From positions 61,525-125,524 of the forward strand of contig JAFRNH010000031.1 in assembly GCA_017430235.1 (NCBI GenBank): DNA of 64,000 nucleotides, written 5' to 3'. Source of the stretch: Paludibacteraceae bacterium (GTDB taxonomy: Bacteria > Bacteroidota > Bacteroidia > Bacteroidales > Paludibacteraceae). The notes under the pieces are model-generated. The model was not told the origin of the DNA, ran no database searches, and worked only from the letters and a program-made list of their open reading frames with translations. Below, one piece after another: positions 52,198 through 60,985 of the stretch (position 1 is its first letter; each line of letters begins with the position of its first letter). The position numbers were made by a program, and so were the translations under genes.

Positions 52198-54963
52198 ATG
52201 GAGTTCGATCTAAAAAAAGAATTAAGTTCACGCATACTCGTACTCGACGGTGGTATGGGTACCATGATACAACGGTATGGATTAACGGAAGAAGATTATC
52301 GCGGCGACTTCGTACCCAACAGCGACGTGCAACAGAAAGGTAACAACGACCTGCTCTGTATAACACGAAGCGACGTCATATCCGATATCCATAACAAATA
52401 CCTGGAAGCGGGGGCTGATATCATCGAGACTTGCTCGTTCAACTCTCAACGAATCTCCATGGCCGATTATAAAATGGAAGGTCATATCCACAAACTTAAC
52501 TTCGCAGCTGCTCAATTAGCTCGCAAAGCCGCAGATATCTATACGGCTAAAGACCCAACCAAACCAAGGTTCGTGGCGGGTTCCGTCGGTCCTACCAACA
52601 AGACCTGCTCCATTTCGCCAGACGTCAACAACCCTGCCCTCCGAAACGTCTCCTTCAACGAGATGAAAGAGGCTTACATCGAACAAATGGATGCCCTCAT
52701 CGAGGGTGGCGTCGATGCACTTCTCATAGAGACAATTTTCGATACTCTCAACGCGAAAGCTGCCATCTCGGCTGCCAACGAATGTATCGCTCGTTGCGGA
52801 CGTACCGTCTATATCATGCTCTCTGCTACAGTGGCAGACATCAGTGGTAGAACACTTTCTGGTCAAACGCTTCAGGCATTTCTCAACTCCGTTGCCCATG
52901 CCAACGCACTCTCTATCGGACTCAACTGCTCCTTCGGTGCAAGAGAACTGAAAACCTACCTAAAAGAGATCAGCGACAATGCTCCATGCTATGTCAGCGC
53001 CTACCCTAACGCGGGTCTTCCTAACCAATTTGGTCAGTATGACGAGACCCCCGAAACGATGGCAAGTCAGGTGGTTGAATACATCACAGAGAGACTGGTG
53101 AACATCATCGGTGGATGCTGCGGAACAACGCCCGACCACATCGCTGCCTACCAACAACTACTGGTCAACTCTGTTCCAAGAGAGATTCCTACTGCCAACC
53201 ATCATCTTAAATTATCTGGTCTCGAACCTCTTGAGATAAAATCCATCAACACAAGCCTCAACGAGAAACAAGATCGTTCCCTATTTGTCAACATAGGAGA
53301 GAGATGCAATGTGGCTGGTTCGAAAAAATTCCTTCGTCTCATCAACGAAAAGAACTACGAAGAGGCTCTATCCATCGCACGTAAGCAGGTGGAAGATGGT
53401 GCACAGGTGGTCGACGTCAACATGGATGATGCCATGCTGGATGCCAAGACCGAAATGGTCAACTTCCTAAATCTGATTGCCTCCGACCCCGACGTGGCAA
53501 GAGTGCCCATCATGATCGACTCCTCCAAATGGGAGGTGATTGAGGCTGGATTGCAATGCGTACAAGGCAAATGCATCGTCAACTCCATCTCATTGAAAGA
53601 GGGCGAAGCAAAATTTCTTGAAAAGGCTAAAAAAATTCAATCATACGGAGCCGCAACCGTGGTGATGGCATTCGACGAAGAGGGTCAAGCCGCCACATAC
53701 GAGCGAAGAATAGGCATCTGCGGAAGAGCCTACAAACTGCTGACGGAAAACGGTTTCCCTCCAGAAGACATCATATTCGACCCTAACGTGCTATCCGTAG
53801 CAACAGGTATCGAAGAGCACAATAACTACGGTGTTGATTTCATCAATGCAACGGAATGGATTCGTCAAAACCTTCCTTATGCAAAGATTAGTGGTGGTGT
53901 CAGCAACCTTTCGTTCTCCTTCAGAGGTAACAATCCAATCAGAGAGGCGATGCACTCCGTTTTCCTATATTATGCGTATCAAAAAGGCATGGATATGGGA
54001 ATCGTCAATGCTGGTATGTTGCAAGTCTATGAGGAGATACCATCCGACTTGCTTGAATTAATCGAAGATGTGGTATTAAACAGACGGAAAGATGCCACAG
54101 AAAGATTGATAGCCAAGGCTGATGAGATAAAGAACTCCCAAACTGGTGTTCAACACACCAACCAACTGGAGTGGAGACAATTCAATCTTGAAAAAAGGAT
54201 CTCTTACAGTCTAGTGAAAGGTATCGGAGACTTTTTGGAAGAAGATATGGAAGAGGCTCTCAAGACCTACTCATCTGCCGTAGAGATTATCGAGAAGCCT
54301 CTCATGGAGGGCATGAATGAAGTAGGCGAACTCTTTGGTGCCGGCAAGATGTTCCTTCCACAGGTGGTGAAGACTGCTCGAACCATGAAGAAGGCAGTCG
54401 CCATACTGCAACCACACATCGAGGCACAGAACAAAGGGAATGGCAAGAAATCGGGCAAGGTACTGATTGCGACAGTCAAAGGAGACGTTCATGACATTGG
54501 CAAGAACATTGTTGCCGTCATCCTAGCCTGCAACAATTTCGAGGTGATCGACCTCGGTGTAATGGTGCCAAGCGAGCAAATCATCGAGACGGCTATAAAA
54601 GAAAATGTAGATGTTGTATGTCTCAGCGGATTGATCACACCATCCTTAGAAGAGATGGTGCATGTAGCAGAGTCGATGGAGAAAGCAGGGCTACAGATTC
54701 CTCTGATGGTAGGTGGAGCCACCACATCAGACATACACACGGCAGTAAAGATAGCGCCTAAATATAGCGGAGTGGTGATGCGTATGAGAGATGCATCTCA
54801 AAACACGTATGCCATATCCAAATTGTTGAACAAAGAGACTCGAAAAGAGTATATTGAAAAAATACAAAAAGAACAAGAGCAGCTTCGCCTCCAACATTCA
54901 CAGAAAGAGTCGAACATTCTTTCCATAGAGGAAGCGAAACAGAAAAAACTAAATTTATTTTGA
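52198..54963 (+). CDS. metH: Cobalamin-dependent methionine synthase without activation domain
   Basis: 921 residues from ATG 52198. Domain order: homocysteine domain with the zinc ligands Cys244 ([10 protein letters not shown]), Cys307 and Cys308 ([11 protein letters not shown]); pterin/folate domain ([51 protein letters not shown]); B12 cap and B12 domain with His765 in [11 protein letters not shown] as the lower cobalt ligand. The protein ends about 155 residues later, so the SAM-binding reactivation domain of E. coli MetH (about 330 residues) is missing. It methylates homocysteine from methyltetrahydrofolate. It is followed after 6 bases by hddA, so it leads the heptose operon. Confidence 0.95.
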   Translation: MEFDLKKELSSRILVLDGGMGTMIQRYGLTEEDYRGDFVPNSDVQQKGNNDLLCITRSDVISDIHNKYLEAGADIIETCSFNSQRISMADYKMEGHIHKLNFAAAQLARKAADIYTAKDPTKPRFVAGSVGPTNKTCSISPDVNNPALRNVSFNEMKEAYIEQMDALIEGGVDALLIETIFDTLNAKAAISAANECIARCGRTVYIMLSATVADISGRTLSGQTLQAFLNSVAHANALSIGLNCSFGARELKTYLKEISDNAPCYVSAYPNAGLPNQFGQYDETPETMASQVVEYITERLVNIIGGCCGTTPDHIAAYQQLLVNSVPREIPTANHHLKLSGLEPLEIKSINTSLNEKQDRSLFVNIGERCNVAGSKKFLRLINEKNYEEALSIARKQVEDGAQVVDVNMDDAMLDAKTEMVNFLNLIASDPDVARVPIMIDSSKWEVIEAGLQCVQGKCIVNSISLKEGEAKFLEKAKKIQSYGAATVVMAFDEEGQAATYERRIGICGRAYKLLTENGFPPEDIIFDPNVLSVATGIEEHNNYGVDFINATEWIRQNLPYAKISGGVSNLSFSFRGNNPIREAMHSVFLYYAYQKGMDMGIVNAGMLQVYEEIPSDLLELIEDVVLNRRKDATERLIAKADEIKNSQTGVQHTNQLEWRQFNLEKRISYSLVKGIGDFLEEDMEEALKTYSSAVEIIEKPLMEGMNEVGELFGAGKMFLPQVVKTARTMKKAVAILQPHIEAQNKGNGKKSGKVLIATVKGDVHDIGKNIVAVILACNNFEVIDLGVMVPSEQIIETAIKENVDVVCLSGLITPSLEEMVHVAESMEKAGLQIPLMVGGATTSDIHTAVKIAPKYSGVVMRMRDASQNTYAISKLLNKETRKEYIEKIQKEQEQLRLQHSQKESNILSIEEAKQKKLNLF

Positions 54964-54969
54964 TCAAAA

Positions 54970-55998
54970 ATGAAAATCAGAAGTAAAGCACCTTTACGAT
55001 TAGGATTAGCAGGAGGCGGTAGTGACGTTTCTCCGTACAGCGACATATACGGTGGTTTGATTTTAAATGCCACCATCAACCTATATGCACATTGTACCAT
55101 AGAGGAAACTAATTCTGAGAAGATTGAAATTTATGCAGCCGATTTAGATCAGTATCTTGAATATAATCTGCAGGATACATTACCAATCGATGGCAAATTA
55201 GACCTACACAAAGGGGTATATAATAGAATCATCAAAGATTTTGGCGTTCAACCGAAAGCCTTCAAAATCACAACATACTCTGATGCACCTGCCGGAAGTG
55301 GATTAGGTTCATCCTCAACAATGGTTGTATGCATTCTTCAAGCATTTGTAGAATGGTATAATCTGCCGTTAGGAGACTACGAACTAGCACGTTTGGCCTA
55401 TGAGATTGAGCGAATAGATATCGGTCTAAGTGGAGGTAAGCAAGATCAATACGCAGCAGCCTTCGGAGGATTCAACTACATGGAGTTTCTACAAGACGAC
55501 CACGTAATAGTCAACCCATTGCGCATCAAACCATGGGTAGTTGAAGAATTAGAATCATCGCTACTGCTTTTCTTCACAGGAGCCTCTCGATCATCTGCCA
55601 AAATCATAGATGAGCAAAAAAAGAATACACGAGAGAAAAATGCCACAGCCATCGAAGCCATGCACCAAATCAAGCAAAGTGCGATTGATATGAAGACGGC
55701 CATATTACATGGAGACATCAATTCTTTTGCGTCAATCTTAGGGAAAGCATGGGAGGAGAAAAAGAAAATGGCTCAATCCATCACCAATCCAACCATTCAA
55801 GAAGCCTTCGACAAAGCTCTAAATGCAGGTGCAATTGCTGGTAAAGTAAGCGGTGCTGGTGGTGGAGGATTTATTATGTTTGTCGTAGAACCGACCAAGC
55901 GCAAAAATGTAGAGAGAGCCCTATCCACATTAGACGGACGCGTTGTAGAATTTCAATTCAGTGACAAAGGAACTCAAAGTTGGAAAATTTTTGAATAA
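54970..55998 (+). CDS. hddA: D-glycero-D-manno-heptose 7-phosphate kinase
   Basis: 342 residues of the GHMP kinase superfamily. The N-terminal [20 protein letters not shown] and the phosphate loop [20 protein letters not shown] are typical. [20 protein letters not shown] and a third motif [17 protein letters not shown] follow. The alanine-rich start and the [11 protein letters not shown] phrase fit the sugar 1-kinase subgroup that includes HddA, which makes heptose 1,7-bisphosphate for GDP-heptose. The next three genes are the isomerase, the guanylyltransferase and the phosphatase of the same path, strongly supporting the call. L-fucose kinase-like relatives are an alternative by sequence alone. 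Confidence 0.88.
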   Translation: MKIRSKAPLRLGLAGGGSDVSPYSDIYGGLILNATINLYAHCTIEETNSEKIEIYAADLDQYLEYNLQDTLPIDGKLDLHKGVYNRIIKDFGVQPKAFKITTYSDAPAGSGLGSSSTMVVCILQAFVEWYNLPLGDYELARLAYEIERIDIGLSGGKQDQYAAAFGGFNYMEFLQDDHVIVNPLRIKPWVVEELESSLLLFFTGASRSSAKIIDEQKKNTREKNATAIEAMHQIKQSAIDMKTAILHGDINSFASILGKAWEEKKKMAQSITNPTIQEAFDKALNAGAIAGKVSGAGGGGFIMFVVEPTKRKNVERALSTLDGRVVEFQFSDKGTQSWKIFE

Positions 55999-55999
55999 T

Positions 56000-56590
56000 A
56001 TGAATAAGATAGAAACAATCAAGCAGCACATACAAGAATCTGTGCAGACAAAAGAGCTCATTTTATCAAACGATAAAATGCTAAACGACATTCATTCAGC
56101 CGCACAGATGCTCATCGATGCATATAAGAAAGGCAATAAGACATTGCTTGCCGGCAACGGAGGATCTGCAGCGGATGCCCAACATATCGCAGGTGAATTC
56201 GTAAGCCGATTCTATTTTGACAGACCCGGAATTCCATCCATTGCATTAACAACCGACACATCCATTCTCACAGCTATCGGAAATGATTATGGATTTGAAC
56301 GATTGTTCGCACGGCAAGTAGAGGCCCAAGGTGTTGCAGGTGATGTATTCATTGGTATCTCGACATCTGGCAACTCAAAGAATATAATCACTGCCCTACA
56401 AGCATGTAAAGCCAAAGGGATAAAAACAATTGGTCTCACGGGTAAAAAAGAGTGCGCCATGGATACACTTTGCGACATTGTACTGAAAGTACCATCTTCC
56501 AATACCCCCTGCATTCAAGAGTCTCACATCATGATTGGACACATTCTTTGCAGATTAGTGGAAGAAGCACTATTCGAACCTAAAAAATAA
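56000..56590 (+). CDS. gmhA: Sedoheptulose-7-phosphate isomerase
   Basis: 196 residues from ATG 56000, one base after the hddA stop; a longer frame to 55961 overlaps hddA. SIS-fold isomerase: LLAGNGGSAADAQHIAGEFV carries the catalytic region with Gly-Gly-Ser, SIALTTDTSILTAIGNDYG and GISTSGNSKNIITALQ the sugar-phosphate site, and CIQESHIMIGHILC the C-terminal His region. It converts sedoheptulose 7-phosphate to D-glycero-D-manno-heptose 7-phosphate, the first step of the GDP- or ADP-heptose paths. Its place between hddA and hddC points to the GDP branch. Confidence 0.94.
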   Translation: MNKIETIKQHIQESVQTKELILSNDKMLNDIHSAAQMLIDAYKKGNKTLLAGNGGSAADAQHIAGEFVSRFYFDRPGIPSIALTTDTSILTAIGNDYGFERLFARQVEAQGVAGDVFIGISTSGNSKNIITALQACKAKGIKTIGLTGKKECAMDTLCDIVLKVPSSNTPCIQESHIMIGHILCRLVEEALFEPKK

Positions 56591-56594
56591 TTCA

Positions 56595-57296
56595 ATGGAA
56601 GCAATTATATTAGCAGGAGGATTAGGAACGCGACTTCGCTCGATTGTCAAAGAAGTGCCTAAATGTATGGCACCCGTCTGTGGCATGCCTTTCCTACATT
56701 ATCAGCTACAATACCTTAGCAAATTCCAAGAGATCAAACGCGTCATTCTCTCCGTAGGATACCTTCGAGAAGTAATATTTGATTGGATTGACCAGCAAAG
56801 GGATCTTCCATTTGAAATATCATACGCCATAGAAGAAACACCTTTAGGAACAGGCGGAGGCATTAAACTAGCTCTAAGCGAACTATCAACGAAAGAGGCT
56901 ATCATTCTCAACGGCGACACATTCTTCGATGTTGACCTGCAACAATTAGCAGCAGCTGGGGCAAACAGCAAGCAAGCCATTACCCTTGCACTAAAAAAAA
57001 TGGAAGACTTCGACCGATATGGCACAGTTTCTCTAAACGAAGAAGGCATCATCAAAAAATTTCACGAGAAGCAACCCTGCAAAGAAGGACTCATTAACGG
57101 AGGCATCTATTATATTGATTTAAATAAAATTGCGTTATCCGAATTTCCAGACAAAGGATCCTTTGAAAAAGAAGTTTTGGAAACAAACGTAGAAAGGGAC
57201 AATCTACGAGGATATATCAGCGACGGATATTTCATCGACATTGGTATTCCTGAAGATTATAAAAAAGCCAACAATGATTTTATTCATATATGGTGA
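56595..57296 (+). CDS. hddC: D-glycero-alpha-D-manno-heptose 1-phosphate guanylyltransferase
   Basis: 233 residues. Nucleotidyltransferase fold with AGGLGTRLR near residues 7-15 (nucleotide loop), EVPKCMAPVCGMPFLHYQLQ next, and FLEETPLGTGG-like segment EETPLGTGGGIKLAL and LNGDTFFDVDL holding the metal-binding Asp. It couples heptose 1-phosphate with GTP to give GDP-heptose. The call relies partly on its neighbours gmhA and hddA; sequence alone would allow a mannose- or glucose-1-phosphate enzyme. It lies 4 bases after gmhA. Confidence 0.85.
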   Translation: MEAIILAGGLGTRLRSIVKEVPKCMAPVCGMPFLHYQLQYLSKFQEIKRVILSVGYLREVIFDWIDQQRDLPFEISYAIEETPLGTGGGIKLALSELSTKEAIILNGDTFFDVDLQQLAAAGANSKQAITLALKKMEDFDRYGTVSLNEEGIIKKFHEKQPCKEGLINGGIYYIDLNKIALSEFPDKGSFEKEVLETNVERDNLRGYISDGYFIDIGIPEDYKKANNDFIHIW

Positions 57297-57321
57297 GTTC
57301 CACAAAATGAATTTATAGAAA

Positions 57322-57807
57322 ATGACCTATACAGACATCAGTTTCATACTTGAATTAGGCAAATATGACACTTTGCTATTAGACAGAGATGGAGTAATCA
57401 ACAAATATCGTCCCAATGATTATGTAAAGAACTGGAACGAATTTGAGTTCATACCAGACTTCTTAGCTGCCATTTCCACATGGACCAAACATGTGAAACG
57501 CATCATTATTGTCACCAATCAGCGAGGTGTCGGGAAAGGATTATTTTCAGAAGATACACTCAACGACATTCACGATAAGATGAAAGAGGAAATCGAGAAT
57601 GCCGGAGGCCATATAGAAAACATTTACTATTGCACTGCCTTAGGAGACAAAGCGCCCAATCGGAAGCCTCAACCTGGCATGTTCCGTCAAATGTTAAAAG
57701 ACTATCCAGACATAGATCCCAATCGATGTCTTATGGTCGGAGATCAACTATCCGATATGGAATTTGCTAGCAACTGTGGCATAGCAGGCATTATGATCAA
57801 CAATTAA
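57322..57807 (+). CDS. gmhB: D,D-heptose 1,7-bisphosphate phosphatase
   Basis: 161 residues. HAD class IIIA phosphatase: nucleophile and acid Asp21 and Asp23 in LLDRDGVINKYRPNDYV, Thr/Asn motif in IIIVTNQRGVGKGLF, Lys motif in NRKPQPGMFRQM, and metal-binding Asp pair in CLMVGDQLSDMEFA. The usual zinc-loop Cys of GmhB (C-x-H-x-n-C-x-C) is not evident; only YYCTALGDKAPNRKP remains, so the zinc site may be lost. It removes the C7 phosphate from heptose bisphosphate. Last gene of the operon, 25 bases after hddC. Confidence 0.85.
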   Translation: MTYTDISFILELGKYDTLLLDRDGVINKYRPNDYVKNWNEFEFIPDFLAAISTWTKHVKRIIIVTNQRGVGKGLFSEDTLNDIHDKMKEEIENAGGHIENIYYCTALGDKAPNRKPQPGMFRQMLKDYPDIDPNRCLMVGDQLSDMEFASNCGIAGIMINN

Positions 57808-57835
57808 AGCATGACAGACTGCACAGGCACAGTCA

Positions 57836-58960
57836 TCACTTAAGCATACTTTTTATTGTTTCCGTCATTCTAGACCATGCATACTTTTGCTTTTCCACCT
57901 TTACATTCTCAACAAATGCATCCATACGATTATTATCATAAAAGTCGCATAATGCATCTGCAACAGACTGTGCATTAGGTTCGGTCACATAACCCACTTT
58001 ACCATCAGGAACGATTTCCGACAAGCCACCCACATTAGTAACCAACATAGGTTTTTCAAAATGGTATGCAATCTGCGTCACACCACTTTGCGTTGCCGAT
58101 TTATACGGTTGGACAATCATATCAGCCGCAGCAAAATAAGTAGACACACGACTATCAGGTATAAAGTCATTATGCCAAATCACTTTATCACCCACGCCTA
58201 ATTTCTTTTCTAGTTCAAAATATTTTTCTGAATTATTATAAAATTCCCCTGCCACAATCAACTTAACATTCTTCTGCCGTACTTTTTCGTCAGCCATAGC
58301 TTCCAAAAGAATATCCAATCCTTTGTAATCACGGATAAAGCCAAAGAACAAAACATAAGACACAGAAGGATCCAAGTTTAATTCAGCAATAGCCTCTTCC
58401 CGACTCTTCTTCTCTCCAAAATTGTCATACAACGGATGAGCACAAAACGCACGAGGTTTATCCTTATCAAACAAATCCAAATCATTTAAAACAGATCTGG
58501 ACATTGCGACAAAGCCATCCACAGTTCTCACCCAATAATTAGAGAGCAAGCGGTCTGCCAAACGTTTTTCATGAGGAATTATATTGTCTAAAACAGAGAT
58601 GACTTTTGTCTTCCCATTACGACGAACCAATCGTGCAATAGAGCCAAAACATGGAGACATAAACGGAAGCCAATACTTGACAATAAGAATGTCAGGAGCA
58701 TTCTTAGCAATATGACGTCCTATCTTCCACCAATTAAATGGATTCACGGAACTGACACTACGCACTATATTCAAATCTTCAGGAGCTGATTCGGTTGAAT
58801 ATTGAGTCTTACCAGGGAAGAGAAAGTTAGGATATTGCAACGTAAAAGTTTCAATCTTCACTTCGTCTCCCTCCTTTTGAAACTCTTTCGCCAGTCTCTC
58901 ATTAAAAGCAGCCAAGCCTCCACGATAAGGATAAGCCGTACCTAATATTGTTATTTTCAT
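57836..58960 (-). CDS. Glycosyltransferase, GT4-like
   Basis: 374 residues. Two Rossmann halves: the N-terminal one begins MKITILGTAYPYRGGLAAFN with a Gly-rich loop and the C-terminal one holds YVLFFGFIRDYKGLDILLEA, VKLIVAGEFYNN and the donor-binding ADMIVQPYKSATQSGVTQIA with a late E in FEKPMLVTNVGGLSEIV. This fits the retaining family GT4 of surface-glycan enzymes. Donor and acceptor are unknown. It is last in a minus-strand set with two VanZ-like genes, convergent with the heptose operon. Confidence 0.85.
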   Translation of the reverse strand: MKITILGTAYPYRGGLAAFNERLAKEFQKEGDEVKIETFTLQYPNFLFPGKTQYSTESAPEDLNIVRSVSSVNPFNWWKIGRHIAKNAPDILIVKYWLPFMSPCFGSIARLVRRNGKTKVISVLDNIIPHEKRLADRLLSNYWVRTVDGFVAMSRSVLNDLDLFDKDKPRAFCAHPLYDNFGEKKSREEAIAELNLDPSVSYVLFFGFIRDYKGLDILLEAMADEKVRQKNVKLIVAGEFYNNSEKYFELEKKLGVGDKVIWHNDFIPDSRVSTYFAAADMIVQPYKSATQSGVTQIAYHFEKPMLVTNVGGLSEIVPDGKVGYVTEPNAQSVADALCDFYDNNRMDAFVENVKVEKQKYAWSRMTETIKSMLK

Positions 58961-58981
58961 CTCTTTAATTCTTTAGTTAAA

Positions 58982-59389
58982 TCACCTACATGCAATCCCT
59001 TTAGGCTCTGGTTTGAAAAATTTCGGACAAATATATTTCGCCAAGAAAAAGCCTATCAATGTTCCGATTATGTCAGCCAACCAATCAGACCATTCTCCTG
59101 TTCTTGGAGGGAAGAAATTCTCTTGCAACAATTCGATTATTCCTCCATAGATGATCGGATAAAGGATTCCCCACAGGAACATTTTTTTGTCATTAAAGGT
59201 ATATCGTTGTCTATACAACTCATAACATACAATCATTGCGAATAGCACATAGGCGCCACCATGCATTACTTTATCTTTCAAATCGAAATCCAAGATATCA
59301 AAATCTGGCATTTTCGGTGCGATACTTACATAAAGAATAAACAGCGAATAGACCACTGACATTCCATAAATTCTAAAAAATCGTAACAT
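58982..59389 (-). CDS. VanZ-like membrane protein (copy 1)
   Basis: 135 residues with four hydrophobic segments. The phrases YVLFAMIVCYELYRQR, IIYGGIIELLQENFFPPRTG and EWSDWLADIIGTLIGFFLA are the VanZ-type core. It overlaps the end of the second VanZ gene by 17 bases and precedes the glycosyltransferase by 21 bases. VanZ proteins have been linked to teicoplanin resistance and lipid handling; the role in Bacteroidales is unknown. It is a tandem paralogue of the neighbour (both share GG-E-Q-FFPPR-EW-D-LAD). Confidence 0.82.
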   Translation of the reverse strand: MLRFFRIYGMSVVYSLFILYVSIAPKMPDFDILDFDLKDKVMHGGAYVLFAMIVCYELYRQRYTFNDKKMFLWGILYPIIYGGIIELLQENFFPPRTGEWSDWLADIIGTLIGFFLAKYICPKFFKPEPKGIACR

Positions 59390-59831
59390 TTGTATTTAGC
59401 TTTAATTTTTCCATTAACACATATATGAGACCTACTGCAAAGAAAACACCTAAAGTATCAGCGAGCAGATCCATCCATTCTGCCGACCGAGGTGGGAAGA
59501 AATATTGTTGCACCAACTCCATCACACCTCCATAGACTATCGGCAAGATGACACAAACAAAGATGATTTTGGAACGGGAAAGAGTTCCTGCATCTTCTCT
59601 TCTGTTGGTTTCAAGACACAAGCAAATGGTTAACAATACATAAGCAAACATGTGTCCGAAGAAATCCCGCAAGGATAACAAAGTGATCGGATTCGTTTCT
59701 GTTTCACATAAAATTCGATTGTTCTCCGACAGGTAAAAAAAGTCTGGCACAGTAGAGCGAACGCAAAAATAAAAGATTGCGATAGCCACAAGAATTGAAA
59801 ATTTATAATTTTTCAGAACATTCATAATCAT
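59373..59831 (-). CDS. VanZ-like membrane protein (copy 2)
   Basis: About 152 residues from ATG 59831 (59825 is also possible). A longer GTG frame to 59846 lies before the predicted transcript start and is dropped. It has four hydrophobic segments and the core VYGGVMELVQQYFFPPRSAE and WMDLLADTLGVFFAVGLIYV, matching copy 1. It is the first gene of a three-gene minus-strand unit. The role is unknown; the paired copies and an adjacent glycosyltransferase suggest a surface-glycan or membrane-lipid link. Confidence 0.8.
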   Translation of the reverse strand: MIMNVLKNYKFSILVAIAIFYFCVRSTVPDFFYLSENNRILCETETNPITLLSLRDFFGHMFAYVLLTICLCLETNRREDAGTLSRSKIIFVCVILPIVYGGVMELVQQYFFPPRSAEWMDLLADTLGVFFAVGLIYVLMEKLKLNTNVTIF

Positions 59832-59848
59832 CTGCGAAAAAAACACGT

Positions 59849-59879
59849 CAAAGTTATAGATTTTAATTACCTTTGCAAA
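59849..59879 (-). promoter_or_regulatory. Promoter of the VanZ-glycosyltransferase unit
   Basis: TTTG (59879-59876), 19 bases, TAACTTTG (59856-59849) on the minus strand. It overlaps the trpS -7 box on the other strand. Confidence 0.7.
59868..59875 (+). promoter_or_regulatory. trpS promoter -7 box
   Basis: TACCTTTG on the plus strand, directly beside the -33 box of the divergent promoter within the palindrome CTTTGCAAAG. A -33 box is not clear. The start codon of trpS follows 46 bases later. Confidence 0.5.
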
Positions 59880-59921
59880 GCATTAGTAAACAGAATTAAA
59901 TAAAAAAACGAATAAAATAAA

Positions 59922-60911
59922 ATGAATACAGTTGTTAGTGGCATTCGATCCACTGGAAATCTCCACCTTGGTAATTATTACGGTGCATTAAAAAATTTCA
60001 TACGCATGCAAGATAGCCACCGTTGCTTTTTCTTCATTGCAGATTATCATTCTCTAACGACACATCCTGATCCTACCCTACTCTATCCTAATGTAAAAAG
60101 TGTTCTGACAGAATACTTAGCATGTGGATTGGATCCAGAGAAGTCGGCCATCTACATTCAGAGTGATGTGCCTGAAGTCGTTGAATTATACCTAATGTTG
60201 AATATGCATGCATACTTAGGAGAGCTCACCAAGACTGTATCCTTTAAAGATAAAGCAAGAAAGCAGCCAGAGAATGTGAATGCAGGACTTCTCACCTACC
60301 CAACATTGATGGCAGCAGATATTTTAATTCACAACGCAGATCAGGTTCCCGTAGGAAAAGACCAATTGCAACATTTGGAGATGACGCGTAACTTTGCAAA
60401 ACGCTTCAACAATTTCTACAAGGTTGAGTATTTCAAAGAGCCTATTGCCTACAATGATGGAACAGAACCTATCAAGATTCCTGGATTGGACGGAAGTGGC
60501 AAGATGGGTAAATCAGAAGGAAACTGCATCTATTTAGCAGACGATGCCAAAACCATAGAAAAGAAGGTTAAGAAAGCGTTGACCGACCAAGGGCCAACAG
60601 AGATGAACTCTGTCAAACCAGAATGCATCGAGAACCTCTTCACACTTATGAAGGTAGTCTCTACTCCCGACACCGTACAATATTTCGAGGAGAAATGGAA
60701 CACTTGTGAAATCCGTTATGGAGATCTCAAGAAGCAATTGGCAGCCGACATCATTGCAGCCACAGAGCCAATACGTCAACGCATTGCTGAGATTGACGCA
60801 CATCCTGAGATCCTTCACAAAGCCGTAACGAGAGGTAAAGAAATCGCTCGTGAAAGTGCTTCAAAGACAATCAAGGAAGTAAGGGAAATCATGGGATTCA
60901 GAAACTTCTAA
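59922..60911 (+). CDS. trpS: Tryptophanyl-tRNA synthetase
   Basis: 329 residues, normal length. The HIGH-type motif is in IRSTGNLHLGNYYGALKN and the KMSKS-type loop is GSGKMGKSEGN. FFIADYHSLTTHPDP, MADILIHNADQVPVGKDQLQ and HLEMTRNFAKRFN hold the tryptophan and ATP site residues. It charges tRNA-Trp. Its promoter is divergent from and overlapping with that of the VanZ genes. The next gene starts 74 bases after its stop. Confidence 0.96.
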   Translation: MNTVVSGIRSTGNLHLGNYYGALKNFIRMQDSHRCFFFIADYHSLTTHPDPTLLYPNVKSVLTEYLACGLDPEKSAIYIQSDVPEVVELYLMLNMHAYLGELTKTVSFKDKARKQPENVNAGLLTYPTLMAADILIHNADQVPVGKDQLQHLEMTRNFAKRFNNFYKVEYFKEPIAYNDGTEPIKIPGLDGSGKMGKSEGNCIYLADDAKTIEKKVKKALTDQGPTEMNSVKPECIENLFTLMKVVSTPDTVQYFEEKWNTCEIRYGDLKKQLAADIIAATEPIRQRIAEIDAHPEILHKAVTRGKEIARESASKTIKEVREIMGFRNF

Positions 60912-60985
60912 ATCCCATGTACGATTGTATTGAAACATCCGTGCAACCGAAATGAATTTATAGAACCCATCTAAAAATAAAATAC

